Numbered from the stretch's first letter, positions 7,996-17,100 are shown. The stretch: DNA of 64,000 nt from Deltaproteobacteria bacterium (GCA_017644045.1 JAEPMI010000018.1:1-64000); one strand, 5' to 3'. Numbers and translations are program-made. Notes: generated by a model not told the origin, from the sequence alone.

Positions 7996-10900
7996 GCGAC
8001 GAGCACGACGAAAAGACCACGTCGGAGTCGGAGCCGCCGGAGTCGGTGTGGCCCCCTGAGCCCGCTGGTGGCTCGGAGGAGGAAGGCCTCGCACCGAGTC
8101 ATGGAGCCTCGGAGCCTTCAGAGGAAGAGGATTCGGCGTCGGAGTCGGAGGTCGGTTCTCGGAGCTCGGAGTCGGCGGTCGGTTCTCGGCGTTCGGAGTC
8201 GGAGTCAGAGTCGGCGTCGGAGTCAGAGTCGGCGTCGGCGTCGGAGTCAGAGTCGGAGTCGGAGTCGGAGTCGGAGTCGGCGTCGGTCACTCCGGAGGCG
8301 ACGGAGATCCCCGCCGCTGCCGCCGAGGGCGGCGCGCCGCTGCCCGAGAGCGGCGACGGAGGCGACCACGGCCACGACGACGGCCACGACGACCACGGTC
8401 ACGGGGGCGGTCATGGTCACGGGGGCGAGGGCGCCACCTTCCGCCAGCTCGTGATCGTCCTGGCGCTCGTCGCCGGCATGGTCGGCCTGCACTTCCTCGC
8501 GGTGGAGAGCGACGAGCAGAGCTTCGACCCGACCGCGATGCTCGCGCTCGGCTTCGTGGTGCTGGCGAGCTTCACGATCGGCGCCCTCGTCGACGTCATC
8601 AAGCTGCCGCACATCACCGGCTACCTCATCGCCGGCATGGTCTTCGGCCCCTCGATCGCGGGGTTCATCCCATTCGAGCTCTGGCCACCCTTCGACGAGG
8701 GCGTTCTCAATCACGACGTCATCGAGCTGCTGAAACCGCTGAATATCCTGGCCGTTGCGCTCATCGCGCTGACGGCCGGAGGCGAGCTCAAGCTCGACGG
8801 GCTCCGAAAGGGCCTCGGCGCGATCCTCGGCGTGCTCGGCTTCCAGCTGATCACCGTCCTCTTCGTCATCACGCTCTTCTTCTACGCGGTCAGCGGCGTG
8901 TTCCCGGCCATCGCACTCCCGGGCCTCGGCGACATGGGCCCGGCCGTCTGGTGGATCGGTCTGACGGTGGCCGCGATCTCCTTCGCGACCTCGCCCGCGG
9001 CCACCATCGCCGTCATCAACGAGACGGGCGCCAAGGGCAACATGAGCCGGACGGTGCTCAGCGCCGTCGTCATCAAAGACGTGGTCGTCGTCGTCCTCTT
9101 CGGCGTCTTCTCGGCGCTCGCGTCCCAGTCCCTCGGCTCCGGCTCGGACGAATCGTTCGCCACCAAGCTCGCCATCGAGATCCTCGGCTCCATCGCCGCC
9201 GGCGTCACGGTCGGTGGGTTGGTCGCGGCCTATCTCCGCTGGGTGAACCAGGAGCTGCTGCTCTTCATCGTCGGCGTCGTCTACGCGACCACCCTCGTCG
9301 CGGCAGAGCTCCACCTCGACGGCGTCCTGATCTTCCTGACCGCGGGCTTCGTCACCTCGAACTTCTCCAAGACCGGCGACACGCTCATCCACTCGGTCGA
9401 GCGTCTGTCGACGCCGGTCTACGTCGTCTTCTTCACGATGGCCGGCGCCAGCTTGCACCTCGACGAGGTCATGCACCTCGGCGTGTTCGCGCTCGCGTTG
9501 GTCGCTGCCCGAATCTTCGCCATCTGGATCGGCGTGAAGATCGGCGCCATCGTCGGTCGCGCCGACCCGACGACCCGGAAGTACGGTTGGATGGGCTTCC
9601 TGAGCCAGGCGGGCGTCGCCATCACCTTCGCCAGCATGATGGCCGACCCGACCAAGTTCCCCGAAGAGGTGCACGCGCTCTCCGGGCTCCTGATCGCGGG
9701 TGTCGCGCTCAACGAGGTGCTCGGCCCGGTCGCGTTGAAGATCGCCCTCGGGCTCGCCGGCGAGATCGGTGGCCGAAAGACCGAGGAAGAAGAAGAAGAG
9801 GTCGCGGCGGACGGTCCCACGCCCGCCGAGCTCGAGCCCTGGCCGGAGCAGATCGAGCCGGTGAACTGGGGCGAGGCTCCCGACACCGGATCGGTGCAGC
9901 TCGATCGGATGATCAACGGGCTCGAGGAGGATCTCCGCGCGCTGGTCCGCGAGGTCTCCGAGGGGGCCATGCTGGACTTCCGGCAGAACGCGGAGACCTA
10001 CCTGCGCGAGCTGCGCCGGGAGTACCTGCGGCACCACCGCCGGATCCTCGTCGAGGCTCGGGGTATCGCCGATCTCCCGGAGGGAGCGGACGAGACCGAG
10101 GCTCGCCAAGCGCTCGCGCTGACTCTGCACGACCAGCAGTCCGAGCTCGCCGAACGCTGGCGCTCGCTGGTCCTCGCTCGCGCGGCGCAGCTCTCGAGCC
10201 GAACGCTCTGGTCGCCGCAGCGGGTCGTCGAGGCGCTCGACGATCTGGTCGCCGGGGTGCCCGAGACGATGCGGGTCCCCTACCACCCGAGCTCCTTCGA
10301 GCGCCGCGAGGGCGACGGGTTCCTCAAGACGCTCGGGCGCTTCGGTCTGCGCTTCCGGCGCGGAACGGCGAAGCTCTTCGGCCGGCCGATGGCCAAGCAC
10401 GAGGTCCCCCTCCGCGATCTGGTGCGCTACCACCTCGCTGGCCGCACGCCGATGCGCCTCGAGGGGGTCGCGGCGCTCGTGGTCGACGCCGAGCGACACC
10501 TCGCGGGCCGGACGCGTCAGCTCTTCGACGCGATCGTTCAGGCGTACGACACGCTGGCCGACGACTGCGGCGACATGGACCTGGCGCTCGACGCTCGGGT
10601 GAAGGAGGTGCGCGCCGACGTCGAGGAGGGGCTGATGCTCGCGCTCGACGAAGTGAACCGTATCGGTCGCGACGGGGTTCGGCGCACCGGCATGATCTTG
10701 GCGCAGGGCCTCCGCGCGGTGAAGAGCGAGTCGCCCATCTACGGCACGCTCGACCTACCCGACTGGGAACGCCGGTCGAGCCGCGTGTTCCGCGAGCGCG
10801 TCGAGGCGCTCGAGGCGCTCACCAAGGACCTCGGCGAGCTCCGAGAGAGCGCCGGCGGCGAGTACGCGCTCCTGGCGATGGAGCTCGAGCTCATCGGCCT

Positions 10901-12923
10901 CGAGGCCCGGGTGAAGGACCTGCTCGGCAACCATCGCTCCCGGCTCGAGGGCGAGGTCCGGCGCCGCGTGGTGCAGCAGGCGGATCGTGTGGTGGAGAGC
11001 TTCCTCGAAGCGCTGCAGCACGTCCGCAGCGAGCTCGCCGAGACCCACGACGGGCGAACGCTGGCCGCGATGATCCGTCAGATCACCGAGGTCGCGGAGA
11101 AGACCGCCGGCGAAGGCGCCCGGATCGCCCGCGAGCTCCGCGAGGAGCTCCTCGACCAGGAGAAGATCGCGCCGCTCATCGATGCGCTCGGTGAGGCCGC
11201 GACCGCGCTCACCGTTCGCTACAAGGTCATCGCCGGCCGTCTGCAGCACGGCGAGTGGAAGCTCCCCTCGGTGGTCCCGCCGGTCGAGGTGCCCTTCCGC
11301 GAGACGGTGCTCGACACCATCGACACCCGGGTCGCGCCGCGACTGCTGCGGGCGGCGCGCGAGACCGCCGATCAGATCCAGCCCCTCGCCGCGGCGATGC
11401 GCGAGGCCGAGCGGCTCTTGGCGTTCAACACCGAGCTGGCGACCGCAGAGCTCGAGGTGCTCGGCGACGAGGCGGTGCCGCAGGAGACGCTCCGACTCAT
11501 CGAGGAGATGGTGGTCGGGCAGCTCGAGCGGAGCGAGGGCACCCTCGAGGCCTTCCTCGACGGAGCGCGTGATTGGCCGGACGAGCTCGGTGCGGAGCTC
11601 CACCGAGCCGCACTCGGCACGCTCGCGGAGCTCCGCGGTCAGCTCGTCGACGGAGAGATCACGCGCGCCAAGCTCGACGAGCTTCGACGCAGCGCCAACC
11701 GGCGTCGGCTCGCCCAGCGGGCGGTTCGGCTGCCCGAGCTCCTCCGCGAGGTGCGCGGCCAGCTCCGGCGCGCCGCGGTCCTGCTGATCGGCGAGACGCG
11801 CCTCGAGGCGTGGCGCCGACTGCTCGGGCTCCCCGCGCCTCGCGAGGACCTGGTGATGACCCCGGAGGCGTTCGCGCCGCCGGCGCCGCGGGTGAAGCTC
11901 CCGCTGGTCTACGAGCGGCTCTTCGCCGCCGACACCATGGAAGCGAGTGACGTGCTCACCGGTCGCGAGGAGCAGATCCGGCGGGCCCGCGAGCACCTCT
12001 CGCCGCCCGCGAAGCAGACCTCGCGTGACAGCGGCCGACGCCGAGCGGTGGCGGTCGTCGGGCTCGACGGCGTCGGCAAGGCATCGGTGAGCAGCGCGAT
12101 CGTGCGGGGCGGCCGCTGGAAGAGCGTGAAGCGCTTCAACCTCGAGCGACCCATGACGGTGGCCGACGTGGATCGGCTGCTCGAGGAGGCGAAGCACGGT
12201 TCGCTCATCGTGATCGACGGTCTCTACTGGATGCTCGCCGCCGAGCCCGGTGGGTTCTCGCCGCTGAGGCACTTCGTGGACGGGGTGCTCGCCGATGGCG
12301 ACCAGCGGAGCTGGCTGGTGCAGGCCGAAGAGGTCTTCTGGCGCTACGCCTGCGCGGTCGCGCCGCTGGCCGAGGCGTTCCCGGAGGTCGTGCAGCTCGA
12401 GCCGCTGACCACCGAAGAGCTCACCGCGGCCGTGATGGAACGGCACCGCCTCAGCGGCTACGGTCACGCCTTCGACCGGCTCGAAGGCGAGTCCTGGCTG
12501 GAGGGCTGGTTGGCGCGCAGCGCGAGTCGGATCCGGCGCCCCTACGAGCAGTACTTCAAGGAGCTGCACGGCGCGACGGGTGGACTGGTTCGCGACGCGC
12601 TCCGCCTCTGGCTGACGTCGATCCGCGGGATCGAGGCGGACGACATCGTTCACGTCGGCCACGTGCCTTCCTCCGGCTACACCGCGGTGAGTCGGCTCCC
12701 GACGGAGCAGCTGCTCCTGCTCTTCCAGGTCGCCCGGCAGGGCTGGATGAACGACGCGGTGCTGGCGCACCTCTTCCGCAGCGATCGGCGCACGGCCCGT
12801 GCCCAGCTCGCGCGCCTGCGCCACCTCGGCCTGCTCGAGTCGCACGACGGGGAGATCTTCCGGATCGCGCTGCACCTCCGCGGCGCGCTGGCCCGGGTCA
12901 TCCGCAAGCGAGGGTGGGCGTGA
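7992..12923 (+). CDS. Giant CPA2 antiporter fused to helical, P-loop NTPase and winged-helix domains
   Basis: This is a 1643-residue protein, about three to four times a normal antiporter. Residues 1-100 are acidic and Ser/Glu-repetitive. Residues ~125-145 are His/Gly/Asp-rich (HGHDDGHDDHGHGGG) and could bind metal. Residues ~150-592 form a CPA2-type antiporter with ~12 membrane helices, including KLPHITGYLIAGMVFGP, SFATSPAATIAVINE and a FLSQAGVAITF helix. After an EEEEEE linker come ~700 residues of charged, mostly helical sequence without an RCK domain. A P-loop follows at ~1357-1365 (GLDGVGKAS) with a Walker B-like SLIVIDG at ~1404-1410. The last ~70 residues look like a winged helix (NDAVLAHLFRSDRRTARAQL). 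The ATG overlaps the trkH stop. I infer an NTP-controlled antiporter. I know of no described family with this order. Confidence 0.8.
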   Translation: MSDEHDEKTTSESEPPESVWPPEPAGGSEEEGLAPSHGASEPSEEEDSASESEVGSRSSESAVGSRRSESESESASESESASASESESESESESESASVTPEATEIPAAAAEGGAPLPESGDGGDHGHDDGHDDHGHGGGHGHGGEGATFRQLVIVLALVAGMVGLHFLAVESDEQSFDPTAMLALGFVVLASFTIGALVDVIKLPHITGYLIAGMVFGPSIAGFIPFELWPPFDEGVLNHDVIELLKPLNILAVALIALTAGGELKLDGLRKGLGAILGVLGFQLITVLFVITLFFYAVSGVFPAIALPGLGDMGPAVWWIGLTVAAISFATSPAATIAVINETGAKGNMSRTVLSAVVIKDVVVVVLFGVFSALASQSLGSGSDESFATKLAIEILGSIAAGVTVGGLVAAYLRWVNQELLLFIVGVVYATTLVAAELHLDGVLIFLTAGFVTSNFSKTGDTLIHSVERLSTPVYVVFFTMAGASLHLDEVMHLGVFALALVAARIFAIWIGVKIGAIVGRADPTTRKYGWMGFLSQAGVAITFASMMADPTKFPEEVHALSGLLIAGVALNEVLGPVALKIALGLAGEIGGRKTEEEEEEVAADGPTPAELEPWPEQIEPVNWGEAPDTGSVQLDRMINGLEEDLRALVREVSEGAMLDFRQNAETYLRELRREYLRHHRRILVEARGIADLPEGADETEARQALALTLHDQQSELAERWRSLVLARAAQLSSRTLWSPQRVVEALDDLVAGVPETMRVPYHPSSFERREGDGFLKTLGRFGLRFRRGTAKLFGRPMAKHEVPLRDLVRYHLAGRTPMRLEGVAALVVDAERHLAGRTRQLFDAIVQAYDTLADDCGDMDLALDARVKEVRADVEEGLMLALDEVNRIGRDGVRRTGMILAQGLRAVKSESPIYGTLDLPDWERRSSRVFRERVEALEALTKDLGELRESAGGEYALLAMELELIGLEARVKDLLGNHRSRLEGEVRRRVVQQADRVVESFLEALQHVRSELAETHDGRTLAAMIRQITEVAEKTAGEGARIARELREELLDQEKIAPLIDALGEAATALTVRYKVIAGRLQHGEWKLPSVVPPVEVPFRETVLDTIDTRVAPRLLRAARETADQIQPLAAAMREAERLLAFNTELATAELEVLGDEAVPQETLRLIEEMVVGQLERSEGTLEAFLDGARDWPDELGAELHRAALGTLAELRGQLVDGEITRAKLDELRRSANRRRLAQRAVRLPELLREVRGQLRRAAVLLIGETRLEAWRRLLGLPAPREDLVMTPEAFAPPAPRVKLPLVYERLFAADTMEASDVLTGREEQIRRAREHLSPPAKQTSRDSGRRRAVAVVGLDGVGKASVSSAIVRGGRWKSVKRFNLERPMTVADVDRLLEEAKHGSLIVIDGLYWMLAAEPGGFSPLRHFVDGVLADGDQRSWLVQAEEVFWRYACAVAPLAEAFPEVVQLEPLTTEELTAAVMERHRLSGYGHAFDRLEGESWLEGWLARSASRIRRPYEQYFKELHGATGGLVRDALRLWLTSIRGIEADDIVHVGHVPSSGYTAVSRLPTEQLLLLFQVARQGWMNDAVLAHLFRSDRRTARAQLARLRHLGLLESHDGEIFRIALHLRGALARVIRKRGWA
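8136..8290 (+). repeat. Hexanucleotide coding repeat, (Ser-Glu)n tract
   Basis: Tandem gagtcg/gcgtcg units encode alternating Ser and Glu/Ala near the N-terminus of the giant antiporter. The tract stays in frame and is interrupted by two ggttctcgg-type units (VGSR). Such tracts change length easily by slippage in multiples of 6 nt without loss of frame. The opposite strand reads as an Asp-Ser repeat, which I treat as a shadow. Confidence 0.9.
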
Positions 12924-14278
12924 TGCGTTCGCTCGTCCTCGCGATGTTGCTCGCGACGTCGTCCGCCTTTGCGCAGGACGCGGGCGTGCCGGAGCCGCCG
13001 CCCCAGCCGAGGGAAGCCGCGACCGGCTCGCGCGCGGCCGAGGCCGAAGCCGCGGAGCGGACGCAGCCCGCGCCGCCGCCCCCGCGTTCGGGTGCCACCG
13101 ACGCCGAGAGCCGAGCGCCGGCGACCGACGCCGACGCCGAGAGCCGAGCGCCGACGACCGACGCCGAGAGCCGAGAGCCGACGGCCGACGCCGAGAGCCG
13201 AGAGCCGACGACCGACGCCGAGAGCCGAGAGCCGACGGCCGACGCCGAAAGCCGAGAGCCGACGGCCGACGCCGAAAGCCGAGAGCCGACGACCGACGCC
13301 GAGAGCCGAGAGCCGACGACCGCCGCCGAGAGCCGAGAGCCGAGCGCGGAGCGCCGAGCGACCGACCCCGACACGCCGGTCGCCACGCGCGTGGAGCGAC
13401 ACACGGAGACCCGCTTCGTCCCGATGGCCGGCGACTCCGAGCCCGACCCGATCACCACCGAGATCGAAGAGCTCTCAGAGCTCTTCGGCACCGACCGCTC
13501 GCTCGGTGCCCTGGCCCTCCTGCTCATGGTGGTCCTGCTGGCGGCGCTCGCCGCCGTCGCGTTGCGGAGAGTGCGCGAGCGGCTCGAGCCGACCGGCCTG
13601 CTGCCGACGCTCCTGGCGCTCCTGCACCTCGCGCTTCGACTGATCGCGGTCGCGTTCGCGCTCGCGCTGCTGATTCGTGTGCTCCCGCCGCGCGCGACGC
13701 TCGTGATGCTGCTGACGTTCGGCGGGGTGGCGATCGCCATCGGCTGGTCGGCGCGCGACGTGCTTCCCGACCTCGTCGCGGGTTTCCTGCTGGTCTTCGA
13801 ACGACGGATCCGCGGCGGGATGTGGCTCGTCGGCGACGGCTTCTCCGGTCAGGTGCGACGGGTCGGCGTTCGTTCGACTCTGTTGATCGACGTGATGGGC
13901 CGACAACTCGAGGTGCCCAACCGCCACCTGGTTCGCTCGCCGCTCACGAGCGACGCGAGCGGCGAGCAGGAACACGAGGTGTTGGTGCGCTTCGAGCGCG
14001 AGGCGCCGGCCGAGCAGATCCGCGCGGCGCTGCGCGACGCGGTGCTCGCGTCGCCCTGGGTCTTGCCCGGCTCCGAGGCGGTGGTGCTCCGCGACCCGGA
14101 CGAGCCATGGCTCTGGCGAGTCCGCGGCCACCTGCTGGACCCGACCCTGGTCGCGCGCTTCGAAGGCGACCTGCTGGAGCGCGCGGAGGAGATCCTCGCC
14201 GCCTTCGAAGAAGCGGGCCGAGCGCCGCACGACGTGTCGCGCCCGAGGACGTCGCGAAGAGAAGGCGACGCGCTGTAG
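12923..14278 (+). CDS. MscS-family mechanosensitive channel with a repetitive periplasmic N-terminus
   Basis: This is a 451-residue protein. The signal peptide (MRSLVLAMLLATSSAFAQ) is followed by ~130 residues of Pro/Ala/Glu-rich repeat (nine copies around DAESREP), presumably periplasmic. Hydrophobic helices begin near residue 192 (LGALALLLMVVLLAALAAVAL). The pore-lining helix and beta domain follow: GGVAIAIGWSARDVLPDLVAGFLLVFERRI, then GFSGQVRRVGVRSTLLIDVMGRQLEVPNRHLV, the classical MscS signature. MscS channels release solutes when the membrane is stretched. The ATG overlaps the stop of the giant antiporter (TGATG), making this the last gene of the five-gene operon. Its role is probably emergency release opposite to Trk uptake. 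Confidence 0.92.
   Translation: MRSLVLAMLLATSSAFAQDAGVPEPPPQPREAATGSRAAEAEAAERTQPAPPPPRSGATDAESRAPATDADAESRAPTTDAESREPTADAESREPTTDAESREPTADAESREPTADAESREPTTDAESREPTTAAESREPSAERRATDPDTPVATRVERHTETRFVPMAGDSEPDPITTEIEELSELFGTDRSLGALALLLMVVLLAALAAVALRRVRERLEPTGLLPTLLALLHLALRLIAVAFALALLIRVLPPRATLVMLLTFGGVAIAIGWSARDVLPDLVAGFLLVFERRIRGGMWLVGDGFSGQVRRVGVRSTLLIDVMGRQLEVPNRHLVRSPLTSDASGEQEHEVLVRFEREAPAEQIRAALRDAVLASPWVLPGSEAVVLRDPDEPWLWRVRGHLLDPTLVARFEGDLLERAEEILAAFEEAGRAPHDVSRPRTSRREGDAL
13098..13345 (+). repeat. 27-bp-type tandem coding repeat (T-T/A-D-A-E-S-R-E-P)
   Basis: Nine copies of a nine-codon unit centred on gacgccgagagccgagagcc encode the periplasmic spacer of the MscS protein. The units differ mainly at one Thr/Ala codon and at Ala/Glu in the first two copies, so the expansion looks recent. 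All copies are in frame, so loss or gain of a unit would only change spacer length. Confidence 0.92.
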
Positions 14279-14296
14279 GGAGCCGAAGGCGACCTC

Positions 14297-14412
14297 CTCA
14301 CCCTCACCCTCACCCTGCGTTCATGCTCGAGGAGTGGAGTGCACTCATCCGGGTGGCGCGCAATGCCCATCGAACGAGAGGGTGAGGGCGAGGGTCAGGG
14401 TGAGGGCGAGGG
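14297..14412. repeat. Complementary C-tract/G-tract repeats with G-quadruplex potential
   Basis: Downstream of the mscS stop, ctcaccctcaccctcaccct (14297-14316) is nearly the reverse complement of a G-rich run at 14380-14412. The two arms could form a long stem around a ~63-nt loop. The right arm has six GGG triplets spaced by exactly 3 nt, a textbook pattern for a + strand G-quadruplex. It lies between the last gene of the ion operon and the D-cysteine desulfhydrase gene. It may end or slow transcription, but there is no U-run of a classical terminator. The rest of the 205-nt gap shows nothing else. Confidence 0.75.
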
Positions 14413-14483
14413 TGGCTGAAGCGCTCGTGCGCATTCAGCCGAACGCTGGACGCCCACGCATCCCTCGGCCACGCTCCGGGTGA

Positions 14484-15515
14484 ATGACCCTTCTCGGCTC
14501 CCGATTCCCCCGCCTGGCGAGCCTGCCGCACGTGCCACTGGTCCGTGAGACCCCGGTCGAACGACTCGAGCAGGCCTCTCACGAGACCGGAGGCGACCTC
14601 TGGGTGAAGCGCGACGACCTGACCGCCGACGCCTATGGCGGCAACAAGGTCCGGAAGCTCGAGCGCCTCATCGGTGACGCGAAGCGCCAGGACTGCGACG
14701 TCCTCATCACCACCGGCGCCTACGGCTCGCACCACTCGCTCGCGACCAGCATCTTCGGGCGTAAGTGGGGTTTCGACGTGGAGCTGGTCCTGGTGCCGCA
14801 GCCGATCACCCACCACGTGGAGGAAAACCTCCGCGCAGACCTCGCCGTCGGCGCCCGGGTCCACCCGGTGAAGCGCTGGGCGATGGTGCCTGCGCGGGCC
14901 GCGGCGCTCCATGCCTCGCTCCGTTTCCGGGGCCGCCGGCCCTATCGGATCGGTCATGGAGGCTCGTCTCCGTTGGGGGCCGTGGGTTACGTCGAAGCGG
15001 GCCTCGAGCTCGCGGGGCAGATCGACGCCGGGCTCGTACCGGAGCCCTCGTCCATCCACGTCGCGCTCGGCAGCGCGGGCACGGTCGCGGGCCTCGCGGT
15101 CGGCCTGGCGGCCGCCGGGCTCTACATCCCCATCGTCGCGGTGCGGGTCACACCGCTGGCGGTCTGCAATCGACTCACCGTGACCTCGCTCCTGCGGCGC
15201 ACGGTCGAGCTGCTCCGCGAGCACGACCACACGTTCCCCGACGTCGCGCGCGGCGCGACCAAGATGATCACCATCGACGGCAGCCTCTACGGCGCGGGCT
15301 ACGGTCAGGCGTCCGAGGCGGCGGACGACGCCATCGCGAGAGCCGAGCTCGACGGACTCGTGCTGGATCCGACCTACACGGCGAAGGCCTTCGCCGCGTT
15401 CCTCCGCGATGGACGAACGGGTCGGGACTCGCGCCTCTACTGGCACACGCTCAGCAGCGCCGACCTCTCCGGCCTGCTCGGGGAGGCACCGCCGCTCCCG
15501 AGCTGGGCGAAGTAG
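14484..15515 (+). CDS. PLP-dependent D-cysteine desulfhydrase / ACC deaminase family enzyme
   Basis: This is a 343-residue fold-type II PLP enzyme. The sequence WVKRDDLTADAYGGNKVRKLE contains the PLP lysine (Lys55) in the GGNKxRK motif. ITTGAYGSHHSLATS is the substrate/phosphate loop and VALGSAGTVAGLAVG the glycine-rich PLP-phosphate loop. The family either converts D-cysteine to pyruvate, H2S and ammonia or deaminates 1-aminocyclopropane-1-carboxylate. The sequence alone does not decide which. The SHHSLAT loop replaces the SNHxRxxA of typical enzymes, so the substrate may differ. It is a single gene converging on the histidine kinase at 15552. The ATG is preceded by gggtga, a weak ribosome site. 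Confidence 0.85.
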   Translation: MTLLGSRFPRLASLPHVPLVRETPVERLEQASHETGGDLWVKRDDLTADAYGGNKVRKLERLIGDAKRQDCDVLITTGAYGSHHSLATSIFGRKWGFDVELVLVPQPITHHVEENLRADLAVGARVHPVKRWAMVPARAAALHASLRFRGRRPYRIGHGGSSPLGAVGYVEAGLELAGQIDAGLVPEPSSIHVALGSAGTVAGLAVGLAAAGLYIPIVAVRVTPLAVCNRLTVTSLLRRTVELLREHDHTFPDVARGATKMITIDGSLYGAGYGQASEAADDAIARAELDGLVLDPTYTAKAFAAFLRDGRTGRDSRLYWHTLSSADLSGLLGEAPPLPSWAK

Positions 15516-15551
15516 AGTCCTCGACCGCGCGGGACCGACGCTCGCCCCGCG

Positions 15552-17015
15552 CTAGCGGTTCCGTTCGGCGGCTTCGTCGAGGCAGAGTCGCACGAAGACC
15601 ACGAGCTGCTGCGGCGTCCACGGCTTCGGGAGCAGGCGCGCGCTCTCGTCGAGCTCGTCGTTGTAGCCGCTCATGAACGCGATGGGGACCGACGCGTGCG
15701 GTCCTTCGGCCATGCGCCGGCGCAGCTCCTCGCCGCCCATGCGAGGCATCACCACGTCCGAGAGGACGAGCGCGATCTCCGGCGCCTCGTCGAGGATCGC
15801 CAGCGCTTGGTCACCGCCCGAAGCAGTCAGCACCACATACCCCGCGGCCTGGAGTGAACGCGAGGTCATCGTCGAGACGGTGCGGTCGTCCTCGACGACG
15901 AGGATCGTCTCGCCGTTGCCCGCCCCCAGTCCGCGCATCGGCGCGGAGGGCGTGAGCATGTCCGGGTCGGCGTGGTGCTCCGGGAGCCGGATCCGGACCG
16001 TCGTGCCGACACCGGGCGCCGATCGGATGTCGATGGTCCCCTCGTGCTGGCCGACCAGACCGTAGGCGGTCGGCAGGCCGAGCCCCGTGCCGCTACCGCG
16101 CTCCTTGGTGGTGAAGAAGGGCTCGAAGACGCGCTCCTGCGTCTCGCGCGTCATGCCCGAGCCGTCGTCCTCGACTTCGAGGTGGACCTCCGGCCCGCGC
16201 GGACCGTTGGCCTTCCGGGTGCGAAAGCTGATCGTGCCTTGCCCATCGATCGCGTCGCGTGCGTTGGTCACCAGGTTGATCACGACCTGCTCGATGGCGA
16301 CCCGGTCGGCGAGCACCACGGCGTCGCCGGCGTCCAGGTCGATGGAGAGCTCGAGCGACTCCGGGATCAGTCGGCGCAGCGTGGGGAGGAACTTCGCGAT
16401 CACGTCGTCGAACACGACCGCGCGTCGACGCAGGCGGTCGCGTCGGCTGAAGCTCATCAGCCGTCGGACCAGGTCGGCGCCGTCCTCGCCCGCTTTGAGG
16501 ATCTGCTGGAGGAAGCGAGCCATCTCCGAATCCTCGGGCACCTCTCGCTGCGCGAGGCTCGCGCACGCGCAGATGATCGTCAGCAGGTTGTTGAAGTCGT
16601 GCGCGATGCCGCCGCTCAAGGTCCCGAGCGCCTGCATCTTCTGCGCTTGGCGGAGGTTCGCCTCCACCTTCCGCTGCTCGGTCACGTCGTGGCCGACGGA
16701 GATGCGCGAGCCATTGGGCAGGAGAAAGTCCGCCCACTGCTGGATTCGTACCGTGCCGTCCTTCGCGACCACCTCGTACTCGCGGAACTTGCCGTCCGCC
16801 CGTTCGATGGAAGCGAACACCACCGCTCGCTGATCTTCGCTCGGATAGAAGACCGCCAGCGGGTCGTCCATCTCCGCGAGCTCAGCCGCCGTCCACCCGA
16901 GTCGCCGCTCGCATTCGTGGTTCCAGAGCAACACCGAGCCGTCCGCCGCGAAGGCGTCGATCATCACTGGCGCGTTCTCCAGGATCGTCCGGAACTGTGC
17001 CTCGCTATCACTCAT
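15552..17015 (-). CDS. PAS hybrid histidine kinase with C-terminal receiver
   Basis: This is a 487-residue soluble sensor kinase without membrane helices. Residues ~1-118 form a PAS domain (FRTILENAPVMIDAFAADG to HDVTEQRK). Residues ~125-190 form a HisKA domain with the phospho-acceptor in GGIAHDFNNLL (His139). The ATPase domain has an N box at NLVTNARDAI (Asn251), a G1 box DDGSGM and a G2 box GSGTGLGL. Residues ~370-485 form a receiver with VVEDD, the phospho-acceptor in LSDVVMPRMGG (Asp420) and the conserved Lys in LPKPW. No partner regulator sits next to it, so output is likely through phosphorelay to another locus or through the internal receiver. It is orphan and convergent with the upstream PLP enzyme. 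Confidence 0.93.
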   Translation of the reverse strand: MSDSEAQFRTILENAPVMIDAFAADGSVLLWNHECERRLGWTAAELAEMDDPLAVFYPSEDQRAVVFASIERADGKFREYEVVAKDGTVRIQQWADFLLPNGSRISVGHDVTEQRKVEANLRQAQKMQALGTLSGGIAHDFNNLLTIICACASLAQREVPEDSEMARFLQQILKAGEDGADLVRRLMSFSRRDRLRRRAVVFDDVIAKFLPTLRRLIPESLELSIDLDAGDAVVLADRVAIEQVVINLVTNARDAIDGQGTISFRTRKANGPRGPEVHLEVEDDGSGMTRETQERVFEPFFTTKERGSGTGLGLPTAYGLVGQHEGTIDIRSAPGVGTTVRIRLPEHHADPDMLTPSAPMRGLGAGNGETILVVEDDRTVSTMTSRSLQAAGYVVLTASGGDQALAILDEAPEIALVLSDVVMPRMGGEELRRRMAEGPHASVPIAFMSGYNDELDESARLLPKPWTPQQLVVFVRLCLDEAAERNR

Positions 17016-17100
17016 GATGGACTCACCAGACCCCTAGGATTCCTCCCGCCGCGTCGCGAATCAAGGCGTGTGAGGCGCAATCACGCTCGAACGACCCCCA

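Noticed and set aside
8099-8290. Reverse-strand Asp-Ser repeat protein
   Set aside because: It is only the complement of the Ser-Glu repeat of the giant antiporter; no start context or continuation.
8247-10499. Long reverse-strand open frame opposite the giant antiporter
   Set aside because: It mirrors a high-GC forward gene and is very Arg/Asp/Glu-rich with no recognisable domain; the forward frame encodes an antiporter with clear membrane helices.
13098-13345. CRISPR array
   Set aside because: Units are directly adjacent without unique spacers and are in frame in the MscS gene.
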